A stretch of DNA of 38,398 nt from the IMG/VR virus record IMGVR_UViG_3300017781_000041, positions 1 to 38,398 of that record. One strand, written 5' to 3'. Numbering within the stretch: position 1 is the first letter of the stretch; every line of letters begins with the position of its first letter. The notes beneath the pieces were generated by a model. It was given only the letters and a program-made list of their open reading frames with translations, made no database searches and had not been told where the DNA came from. Positions 32,824-38,398 of the stretch are shown piece by piece. The stretch comes from a virus. Made by a program: the position numbers and the translations under genes.

Positions 32824-33006
32824 CTAATTAATAAAGACTTTAGACTCTAATTGTTTATATCCCCACATCTTTTTAAATGTAAGTTGTGCATCATCAAAAT
32901 CCATTTTTTCTTCTTTAAACATTTCTCTTTCAACACCTACAGCATGATACCATCTATTAAAATTAACACTGTAAGGTGCTTGATCATCATATAAAAATTC
33001 ATTCAT
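32824..33006 (-). CDS. Small protein of unknown function
   Basis: A 60-aa protein MNEFLYDDQAPYSVNFNRWY... rich in aromatic and acidic residues. Start 33006 is chosen because GGGAG lies just upstream; an in-frame ATG at 33030 has no site. It overlaps the preceding gene's end by 8 bases. No family recognised. Confidence 0.5.
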   Translation of the reverse strand: MNEFLYDDQAPYSVNFNRWYHAVGVEREMFKEEKMDFDDAQLTFKKMWGYKQLESKVFIN

Positions 33007-33199
33007 CTTTCTCTCCCTTGTTATTAACAACTTGATTCAATTTATTTAAAAGCTTTTTATACTCTTCATAATTTATCACTGATTTTTCATGCAAATCAAG
33101 AATTTTCTTATGTATGTCAAATAACTTTAATTTGTTATTTTCTTCAATTGTTTTAGGTTTCTTATTTTTATAGTCTTCTAGACTTACTACTTTGCTCAT
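32999..33199 (-). CDS. Small helical protein of unknown function
   Basis: A 66-aa protein MSKVVSLEDYKNKKPKTIEE..., very rich in Lys and Asn, with a predicted two-helix hairpin. Its start lies inside the 3' end of the preceding gene (33168-33341), with GGTGG immediately before two tandem ATGs (33202 and 33199). Function unknown. Confidence 0.5.
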   Translation of the reverse strand: MSKVVSLEDYKNKKPKTIEENNKLKLFDIHKKILDLHEKSVINYEEYKKLLNKLNQVVNNKGEKDE

Positions 33200-33341
33200 C
33201 ATCCACCATATTGTTATGCATGTTTAACCAGTCAACATCGTCTTCAACCTTTATACCTGCTAAGTAAAAAAGCACAGAGCATGTTTCTTTCCACTTTCTA
33301 TCTAGAAAGCGATCTAAATTTATAAAAAATCTCTTCAACAT
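33168..33341 (-). CDS. Small protein of unknown function
   Basis: A 57-aa reading frame MLKRFFINLDRFLDRKWKET, then CSVLFYLAGIKVEDDVDWLN and a polar tail. It starts directly after the stop of the 33342-33560 gene (TGA then ATG), with AAGGAG 8 bases upstream, so it is well supported as an operon member. Basic and amphipathic at the N-terminus, it might associate with membranes. Confidence 0.6.
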   Translation of the reverse strand: MLKRFFINLDRFLDRKWKETCSVLFYLAGIKVEDDVDWLNMHNNMVDDEQSSKSRRL

Positions 33342-33560
33342 TCAAATTGCTCCTTGCCTATAATTATTGGCTTCTTCTTCTTGTAAATAGTTAATATATG
33401 CGTCTAGAACGCCTTCAGGGGTTTGTCCTTGCATTATATTATATAATCTATGCTTTATGATTAGATCAATTAACTTGCTTTTAGATGTCTTATATTCCCA
33501 TAAATCTAATTCACCTAGTGTTTCGTTTAATTCTTGAATTTGCTCTTTTGTGCTAAACAT
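33342..33560 (-). CDS. Small acidic protein of unknown function
   Basis: A 72-aa helical protein (MFSTKEQIQELNETLGELDL) with a GQTPEGVLDAYINYLQEEEA segment. GGAG with 6-base spacing precedes the ATG. It lies in the tight row of tiny early genes. No recognised family. Confidence 0.55.
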   Translation of the reverse strand: MFSTKEQIQELNETLGELDLWEYKTSKSKLIDLIIKHRLYNIMQGQTPEGVLDAYINYLQEEEANNYRQGAI

Positions 33561-33563
33561 TAA

Positions 33564-33770
33564 TTACTCCTGTATTTGTTTTTGTGCAACCCTGTATGAG
33601 TCACTAGATATTATTTTAGTTTGAAAGCCCTGTTGCTTGAACTTCATACTCTGATCATCAATCATTCCATATTCATTAGAACGCATCCTTTGAAACCAAT
33701 CCTTATCAGTTGGTTTTTTGATATATAGATGAAATGTTTTAGCGTTTTGATTGCCTACTATCTTAGTCAT
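33564..33770 (-). CDS. Small basic protein of unknown function
   Basis: A 68-aa protein MTKIVGNQNAKTFHLYIKKP, then DWFQRMRSNEYGM. Its ATG overlaps the preceding stop (TAATG) and follows GGAGAAAAATA, a strong start signal. The composition suggests a compact alpha/beta fold; function unknown. Confidence 0.55.
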   Translation of the reverse strand: MTKIVGNQNAKTFHLYIKKPTDKDWFQRMRSNEYGMIDDQSMKFKQQGFQTKIISSDSYRVAQKQIQE

Positions 33771-34129
33771 TATTTTTCTCCTTCTTGATTTTCAACTTCA
33801 ATGAATGCTTCTAACAAACATATTAGATTTTCAGCTTCTTCAGTGTTTAAATACCATGCTAATGGTTCGTGATTAGTTCTAGTTCTATTATTAGATGTTT
33901 TTTTAGTTTCTTCTTGACCTGCAAGTATTCTAAATTCTTTTTTTCCTTTGTAGTTATCATCTAAATATGAAACTATTGCATAGTCATGATATTGTGTATT
34001 AGAAGGTGCTTCATTCAAGTCACCTTGTGTATTATCTTTAAAAAAGTGTTGATAACCTTTTCCATTATTGTTTTCAATAAAGGCTTTTTTTATATTAGAT
34101 ATTTTTTGTTTTCTAGTTAATTTCTTCAT
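33770..34129 (-). CDS. Hypothetical protein, first gene after a candidate promoter
   Basis: A 119-aa protein MKKLTRKQKISNIKKAFIEN, with central YHDYAIVSYLDDNYKGKKEF and a C-terminal EPLAWYLNTEEAENLICLLE helix. AAGGA precedes the ATG. It is the first of seven tiny genes downstream of the promoter-like sequence at 34173-34202, so it probably leads a sub-operon. Function not recognised. Confidence 0.6.
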   Translation of the reverse strand: MKKLTRKQKISNIKKAFIENNNGKGYQHFFKDNTQGDLNEAPSNTQYHDYAIVSYLDDNYKGKKEFRILAGQEETKKTSNNRTRTNHEPLAWYLNTEEAENLICLLEAFIEVENQEGEK

Positions 34130-34159
34130 TTTATTTTTCCTTACTCTGTGAGTATCAAT

Positions 34160-34173
34160 TTATTATGTAATAA
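34160..34173. promoter_or_regulatory. Inverted repeat, candidate operator
   Basis: TTATTATGTAATAA is an inverted repeat with 6-base arms (TTATTA/TAATAA) and a two-base centre. It lies immediately downstream of the candidate -10 box on the minus strand, where a repressor would cover the transcription start. Such AT-only palindromes are common by chance in AT-rich DNA, so this is weak. Confidence 0.35.
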
Positions 34174-34202
34174 GTATAACTCCAAAACGGAATACATAGC
34201 AA
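34173..34202 (-). promoter_or_regulatory. Candidate sigma70 promoter for the tiny-gene row
   Basis: On the minus strand TTGCTA (34202-34197) and TATACT (34178-34173) are separated by 18 bases; they match 4 of 6 and 5 of 6 consensus positions. This is in the 92-base gap between the HNH gene and the 119-aa gene, the largest gap of the minus-strand operon, which otherwise has overlapping genes. Confidence 0.5.
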
Positions 34203-34221
34203 GTATTTTATTTATATATTT

Positions 34222-34566
34222 TCAAAAAGGCAGATCGTCTTCCTGTTCTTCGTCTATCCAGTTCTGATTTCCTTCATATAATTGCTTTGCATATTCCTGA
34301 CCTGCTGTTTTCCTAAATCCATATTTTTCAAAAAATTTAAATTCATTTCCGTACTTAGTATGTAGCTGTGCATGATGAAAAACACACAAAGGTATTACTT
34401 GATCATCACCTGCTTTTAAAGACCAACCACGCTTTCCATCACTAGGCTTTAATAAATGATGGGCTTGTATAGAACCATTGCAGGACAAGAAGCCTGACCT
34501 ACTTATAAAGCAAGGCAGGGTTCTTACCCACATAAGATGTTTCTGATTTACAAGTCTTTTAGACAT
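34222..34566 (-). CDS. HNH-type nuclease (DUF968-like)
   Basis: A 114-aa protein with a beta-beta-alpha-metal core: SIQAHHLLKPSDGKRGWSLK, DDQVIPLCVFHHAQLHTKYG. The AHH and FHHAQLH His residues are the likely catalytic and metal ligands, and two Cys (CFISRSGFLSC) may bind zinc. DUF968-like proteins in phages are recombination or Holliday-junction-type nucleases, consistent with the ERF and exonuclease genes upstream; a homing-type nick enzyme is the alternative. The start overlaps the CmoA-like stop (TAATG). Confidence 0.7.
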   Translation of the reverse strand: MSKRLVNQKHLMWVRTLPCFISRSGFLSCNGSIQAHHLLKPSDGKRGWSLKAGDDQVIPLCVFHHAQLHTKYGNEFKFFEKYGFRKTAGQEYAKQLYEGNQNWIDEEQEDDLPF

Positions 34567-35231
34567 TAATCTTTATATAACCAATGATTCTTAATAAAAT
34601 AACCCATAAAATTATATGATTGCCAAATTTTTGTGGTATCACCAATGCTATTTAGTTCTTTATCTAATTCTTTTTGTGTCCTGCAAAACATTGATACTGA
34701 TAATTGATTGTCTTTATCTAAAATTTCTTTATCACTAAAGTTTTTTCTTTTTTCTTGAATATGTAATCTATGTATTAGTGTTTGCAGTCTTGTATCTTCT
34801 AAATATACTTTTTCAGATAATAATATGATTGTACCTTTATCAATATATTTTTTTAAAAGACTTATAACCCTGTTTCGTTTTGCTTGACCTAAGAATTGCA
34901 ACATAAACATACATACAATAGTAGAAACATTTTTATCAAGGTATTCTATAAGAGCATCTTCTATATCTAAGTTTTCATATACAAATCCATCTCTTCTGTC
35001 TTTAAAATTTACAATATCAAAACCAACATAATTTGTGTTTTCAATTTTATCCAAATTATGCAGGTATCTTCCTGTTGAACAGCCCAAATCTAGAACATAA
35101 CTTTCAGGTTGTGCAAATTCTTTTGTGATACAACTGAAAATTGTATCTAATGTTTCAAAGTTAGGTATAGACAATTTAATATGATTGTCAAAATCTTCTA
35201 CATTACTAAAATCAAATTTATTATATTTCAT
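34566..35231 (-). CDS. CmoA-like SAM enzyme (candidate carboxy-SAM synthase or relative)
   Basis: A 221-aa Rossmann-fold SAM enzyme. SAM motif I is VLDLGCSTGR (46-55). The whole layout follows CmoA: FDFSNVEDFDNHIKLSIPNF near the start, CMFMLQFLGQAKRNRV (LQFL 111-114), ILLSEKVYLED (LSEK), NFSDKEILDKDNQL and the end IWQSYNFMG (CmoA: LWFQCFNFG). CmoA converts SAM and prephenate to carboxy-SAM, used for tRNA uridine-34. Here the gene overlaps a DNA cytosine methyltransferase by 11 bases and no CmoB is nearby. Caution: by my recalled alignment, Asp164 sits where E. coli CmoA has the carboxylate-binding Arg199, so the product may differ. A plain methyltransferase remains possible. Confidence 0.72.
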   Translation of the reverse strand: MKYNKFDFSNVEDFDNHIKLSIPNFETLDTIFSCITKEFAQPESYVLDLGCSTGRYLHNLDKIENTNYVGFDIVNFKDRRDGFVYENLDIEDALIEYLDKNVSTIVCMFMLQFLGQAKRNRVISLLKKYIDKGTIILLSEKVYLEDTRLQTLIHRLHIQEKRKNFSDKEILDKDNQLSVSMFCRTQKELDKELNSIGDTTKIWQSYNFMGYFIKNHWLYKD

Positions 35232-36297
35232 ATTTATTATGCACCTCTTCTATTCTTGTTCCCAACCATTCCATAACATTTATTGACATTGACCTTCCAA
35301 CAGCTTCATATCTTTTAGATGTTGGACAATCTTCTTTTTCTTTTCCCTTATATGGTATTTGTGTATAGTTATCAGGAAATCCTTGAAGTCTTTCTGCTTC
35401 AATAGGAGTTACTTGTCTTAACTCTGTTTTTACATCTTTTAATTCTACATATACACATGGTTGTCTATTGCCACCAGTCATTGCTGTAAGCGTTGGGCTA
35501 ATTTCTTCTTTTTGTATTCTTGCTGTTTTATCAGGACTACTAGTCTCAAAAACAGTAACAGAATATCTATCTGAAGCTGTTAAAGTAAAACTAGAACCAT
35601 CATTTTTATATGGTTTACCATTACTTTTAGTATGACTATCTCTAATTATGTATGGTTCTTCGTATTCTCTATAAGTGCTTTCTTTAGATTCTTTGGCAAT
35701 GGTTTTTTTCTTTCTTCTGATCGGTCTAGCATCTTTTGACACCTCTTCTTTGTCAAATAATACTTCTGCAGGATATCGCCAGTCTCTAATATGTCCGACA
35801 ACGAAGACACGCCTTCTTCTTTGAGGAATTGCTCTTGGATAGCGTTGTGTTCTGACATACTGAGTGTCCAAAACCCTGTAGGCGAACCCATACCCGAGTT
35901 GAGCCAATGCTCCGAGGAAGGTAGCAAAGTCTTCTCCTTTGTTAGATGACAAGACTCCAAAGACATTTTCCCAAATAACCCATGTGGGACGGACTCTTTC
36001 AATGAGTTTAATAAATTCAAGTGCGAGGTTTCCTCTGTCTTCATCAAGACCTTTCCTAAGTCCTGCAATACTAAAGGTTGCACATGGAGTGCCGCCCACA
36101 AGGACATCTGCGTGACATCCGATTTTTTCTTTTGTGATTTTTGTGAAATCCCCATAATTTTTTACCTCAGGATAATGATATTTTAACACCTCTGACCTAA
36201 ATTCTTCTATTTCAGCAAATCCTATAGCTTCCCATCCTAATGGATGCCAAGCTACAGAACAGGCTTCAATTCCACTACATATAGAGAGATATTTCAT
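35221..36297 (-). CDS. Cytosine-C5 DNA methyltransferase with altered motif X (Asn to Arg)
   Basis: A 358-aa C5-cytosine DNA methyltransferase. Motif I is LSICSGIEACSVAW; motif IV GGTPCATFSIAG with nucleophile Cys72; motif VI WENVFGV (Glu110); motif VIII QRRRRVFVVG (159-167); target recognition region about 200-290; motif IX RQVTPIEAERLQGFPDN; motif X AVGRSMSINVMEWLG. Motif X normally reads GNS; here codon AGG gives GRS (Arg335). This Asn sits by the SAM carboxylate/methyl donor pocket, and a basic residue there is the kind of change reported to let such enzymes accept carboxy-SAM. The start follows the SSB-like stop directly, without a ribosome site, so translation is coupled. The CmoA-like gene follows with overlap. 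Confidence 0.93.
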   Translation of the reverse strand: MKYLSICSGIEACSVAWHPLGWEAIGFAEIEEFRSEVLKYHYPEVKNYGDFTKITKEKIGCHADVLVGGTPCATFSIAGLRKGLDEDRGNLALEFIKLIERVRPTWVIWENVFGVLSSNKGEDFATFLGALAQLGYGFAYRVLDTQYVRTQRYPRAIPQRRRRVFVVGHIRDWRYPAEVLFDKEEVSKDARPIRRKKKTIAKESKESTYREYEEPYIIRDSHTKSNGKPYKNDGSSFTLTASDRYSVTVFETSSPDKTARIQKEEISPTLTAMTGGNRQPCVYVELKDVKTELRQVTPIEAERLQGFPDNYTQIPYKGKEKEDCPTSKRYEAVGRSMSINVMEWLGTRIEEVHNKYEI

Positions 36298-36762
36298 TTA
36301 GAAAGGAACTTGATCATCATCAAAGTCTTGGCTTGGTGGAAATATTTCTTCATCAGATGTTTGCTCTTTACTTCTAGTAGAATCTACAAGTCCAACGCTA
36401 AGATACTTAGTGCCTTTTTCCTCATTTGTCTGCAACCATCCACCAAATTTTTGACTTGATGTCTGACCACTTCCAAGATCAACTGTAACAGGACCACCAA
36501 TATCAGGTGGATTACCATTAGTATTAAAGTTTTCATCTTTCAAATATAACAACCCAACAGATTGAACAAGCTCATATTTAGATTTCTCATTTCCATACTT
36601 GTCCTTCATTACAGTTTTTAAAATACTGTAGTATTTGTCTTGACCTCTATCATTAGGGTCTTCAGGGTTTTCTTTGTGGTGCATAGACCCTTTCCAAACT
36701 ACCTTACAGTTATTTTCTTTCCACATAGTGCCTTTACGGTCTTTTTTTACATATTCACCCAT
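36298..36762 (-). CDS. Single-strand DNA-binding-like protein with SSB-type acidic tip
   Basis: A 154-aa protein. The body (WKENNCKVVWKGSMHHKENP, KYYSILKTVMKDKYGNEKSK, KYLSVGLVDSTR) is beta-rich and compatible with an OB fold but has no strong SSB signature. The C-terminus is SQDFDDDQVPF, very close to the DFDDDIPF tip with which bacterial SSB recruits partner proteins. AGGAG precedes the start. With ERF and nuclease genes upstream, a role in recombination or replication on ssDNA is likely. Confidence 0.65.
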   Translation of the reverse strand: MGEYVKKDRKGTMWKENNCKVVWKGSMHHKENPEDPNDRGQDKYYSILKTVMKDKYGNEKSKYELVQSVGLLYLKDENFNTNGNPPDIGGPVTVDLGSGQTSSQKFGGWLQTNEEKGTKYLSVGLVDSTRSKEQTSDEEIFPPSQDFDDDQVPF

Positions 36763-36763
36763 T

Positions 36764-37060
36764 CTATTCTCCTTTAGTAATTAATTTATATTCGTACCCT
36801 TTGCTATTCCAAATCTTTCTTTTTTCTATGACTTCTCCATACATGGGAAGCCCGTAAGCTTCCCTGCAGTAGTCTTTTCTCATATTTCTTATAGAAGCTG
36901 AGATTGTAGGTTCGCCATAAAACTTACCAACATTCTGTTTAATCATTCCTTGTATATGCCAAAAGCTCATATACTTTCCCTTTCTAAGACATAGGAATAC
37001 GCAATCATCTATAGTAAGTTTGCTTTTAGGCTTATCTTTAATACTTTGTGGTACTTCCAT
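36764..37060 (-). CDS. Winged-helix-like DNA-binding protein
   Basis: A 98-aa protein. LTIDDCVFLCLRKGKYMSFW, then HIQGMIKQNVGKFYGEPTIS with SASIRNMRKDYC looks like helix-turn-helix with a recognition helix, and EKRKIWNSKGYEYKLIT like a wing. Short proteins of this type often sit in phage replication operons. The ATG overlaps the ERF stop (TAATG). A regulatory or replication-accessory role is inferred. Confidence 0.55.
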   Translation of the reverse strand: MEVPQSIKDKPKSKLTIDDCVFLCLRKGKYMSFWHIQGMIKQNVGKFYGEPTISASIRNMRKDYCREAYGLPMYGEVIEKRKIWNSKGYEYKLITKGE

Positions 37061-37713
37061 TATGCGACCTCGTAAAGACTAATAAGTTTCTTTAATCTAG
37101 TGTTGTTAGTATCATCATCGCTAGTAGATGCTAACGCTACCTGTATGTTTGCTTTATTAGTTGCAAACGATTTCTTGTGTAGAACATTATCAGGGTCTTT
37201 CAAATTAGAAGCTAAGATCAAAAGATAATCTTCTATATCGTTAGTTGATAAAGTTTTTCCACCTGTTTTCTCAAAATTAAACTTAGCCTTGTTTTTTGGT
37301 GAAAGCGATTTAGATTTTTGGTTATTTCTTTGCATGGCCATTTCTGCATCATCGTCATCTTTCTTTGTTGCCACACCACAAGCCATAAGAAGCGAATATC
37401 TTTTTGCATAGCTTAATGCACTTCCATATGCCTGTGGGTCATGTTTAGAAGCAGGTATTGTTACTCTACCTGAAGATAATTTTCCACCATGACCATAAAA
37501 TATAGTTTCTACACAAGCACCATTATCACAATCATGTGATTCTTGTTGCAAAAGTATTCCATTGTCATTAAGTGGCTTTTTCACAGAATCTATAACCTCT
37601 TTTAAAGTAGCATAATCGCTTTTAAAAAATGGGTTGTTTCCATCCTGTACAACATGGTCAATTTCTTGTTGTGCTTTGACCAAAGCATTTACTAATGTAT
37701 CAGTAGTTGTCAT
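37060..37713 (-). CDS. ERF-family single-strand annealing protein
   Basis: A 217-aa recombinase that pairs complementary single strands, as in Red-type recombination. ERF features: DTLVNALVKAQQEIDHVVQD, NPFFKSDYATLKEVIDSVKK, NDNGILLQQE, and DPQAYGSALSYAKRYSLLMA with the following CGVATKKDDDDAE. The C-terminal third is more variable. Start 37713 is chosen over 37725 because the first ATG is part of the GGAG ribosome site, and because 37713 overlaps the upstream TGA in an ATGA junction. It pairs with the exonuclease upstream and the SSB-like protein downstream. Confidence 0.92.
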   Translation of the reverse strand: MTTTDTLVNALVKAQQEIDHVVQDGNNPFFKSDYATLKEVIDSVKKPLNDNGILLQQESHDCDNGACVETIFYGHGGKLSSGRVTIPASKHDPQAYGSALSYAKRYSLLMACGVATKKDDDDAEMAMQRNNQKSKSLSPKNKAKFNFEKTGGKTLSTNDIEDYLLILASNLKDPDNVLHKKSFATNKANIQVALASTSDDDTNNTRLKKLISLYEVA

Positions 37714-38398
37714 TTTATTCTCCATAAGTCTTTAGCAAATTCAATATCTGATAAACTCCACATCCAGTCAGGATTAGGATAGAACTGATCTACTAAAGAA
37801 TAAATATCATTATTTTGTAAAAGGTTCATCATTGCTGATGCGACCCTGTACACCTCGTTTAATCTCATGTCTATATCGTCTACCTCTAGGGTTATAACCT
37901 CTGCTTTCGTTTTGGTTACATAAAGATAATCGGCATAGGCACGATCTTTTTCCAACGCAGTAGCATAAATTGCTATCTGCCTTTGAACTTGTGGTAGTAA
38001 TTCAGAAGGTTTTCTTGCAGTGGTCTTTATATCCCTAATGCAATTCTCATACTCTAAATCAACATACCCTATAACTGGTATTGGTAGATCATCAAACTCT
38101 AGTTCTACCTTTTTTTGATAACTTACAGGCTCACCTAACTCTTCATAAAAGGGTAAGCCAACTTCTAAATACTTTTCTATGTTTTTATATTCTGTTTCTG
38201 CTTTCACCTCGTCAAACGTAACGCCTTCTTTTTTATGGTAGTTCATAAGACTCATAAACTCTTTCTGTGCTTCCTTGACGCTGTGCTTCTCTCCTATAGC
38301 ATGATCTATAACAGTTCCTCTAAGCATTGCAGAGTTGGTGGGTGATTTGTGCTTGGCAAGATACCTAACTATAAAAAGTGGTATGTCTTGAATATAAA
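37710..38398 (-). CDS. PD-(D/E)XK exonuclease, recombination partner (N-terminus beyond window)
   Basis: The frame is open to the right edge, so the N-terminus is missing; visible upstream residues are YIQDIPLFIVRYLAKHKSP before MLRGTVIDHAIG. The ATG at 38327 is internal to the domain, not the true start. The nuclease core is visible: MLRGTVIDHAIGE, VIGYVDLEYENCIRDIKTTA (Asp and Asp-x-Lys of the PD-(D/E)XK site) and QVQRQIAIYATALEKD with the trailing helix QxxxY. This family (Cas4/RecB/lambda-exo-like) makes the single strands used by ERF. The gene overlaps ERF in an ATGA junction, supporting a two-gene recombination unit. Confidence 0.82.
   Translation of the reverse strand, partial: YIQDIPLFIVRYLAKHKSPTNSAMLRGTVIDHAIGEKHSVKEAQKEFMSLMNYHKKEGVTFDEVKAETEYKNIEKYLEVGLPFYEELGEPVSYQKKVELEFDDLPIPVIGYVDLEYENCIRDIKTTARKPSELLPQVQRQIAIYATALEKDRAYADYLYVTKTKAEVITLEVDDIDMRLNEVYRVASAMMNLLQNNDIYSLVDQFYPNPDWMWSLSDIEFAKDLWRIK

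Noticed and set aside
35646-36155. A 169-aa frame inside the cytosine methyltransferase gene
   Set aside because: It lies in an alternative frame of the same strand; all conserved methyltransferase motifs are in the other frame, and this one shows no motif.
1-38398. tRNA genes, integrase, attachment sites or insertion sequences
   Set aside because: I looked for cloverleaf-like segments, recombinase motifs and transposase motifs and saw none that I can support; gaps between genes are too short to hold most of them.

Overview
This window is most of a tailed-phage genome: the late structural operon, a lysis region and part of the early/replication operon. The DNA is AT-rich (roughly one third G+C by eye) and densely packed, with many stop/start overlaps. 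The tail-tip order (GTA gp10-like chaperone, tape measure, distal-tail-like protein, hub protein, DUF6950-like protein, giant J-like protein) and several small conserved proteins resemble uncultured marine siphophages. I infer a marine Gram-negative host, possibly an AT-rich alphaproteobacterium. No integrase or repressor is visible, so lifestyle cannot be judged.

Layout. Plus strand, 1-6.5 kb: portal tail end, prohead protease, HK97-fold capsid, small virion proteins, head-tail connectors, tail terminator, major tail protein, and a tail chaperone with a probable -1 frameshift extension. 6.5-10.8 kb: tape measure and tail-tip proteins. 10.8-24.8 kb: two adjacent giant fibre genes (2233 and 2417 aa) sharing repeats; the second ends in an S74 self-cleaving chaperone domain. 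24.8-32.6 kb: small proteins, a five-gene curli-like/signalling module, spanins, holin candidate, staphylococcal-type nuclease, GH24 endolysin and two small proteins. Minus strand, 38.4-32.6 kb: PD-(D/E)XK nuclease, ERF annealase, winged-helix protein, SSB-like protein, cytosine-C5 DNA methyltransferase, CmoA-like enzyme, HNH nuclease, then a candidate promoter and seven tiny genes that converge tail-to-tail with the late operon.

Two systems stand out. (1) 25.6-30.4 kb encodes CsgF, CsgG, a secreted curlin-like protein, a FecR-domain protein whose C-terminus also carries a curlin motif, and a membrane CHASE2-class III adenylate cyclase with all six canonical catalytic and base-recognition residues. 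This looks like a phage-borne type VIII secretion pore with its own substrates, joined to a cAMP-producing sensor and placed between fibres and lysis genes. (2) At 34.6-36.3 kb a cytosine-C5 methyltransferase has Arg in place of the near-invariant motif X Asn, and its gene overlaps a gene related to CmoA, the carboxy-SAM synthase. Together they suggest that phage cytosines carry carboxymethyl or another acidic group rather than methyl.

All family assignments are by-eye recognition of sequence motifs; no database search was run.
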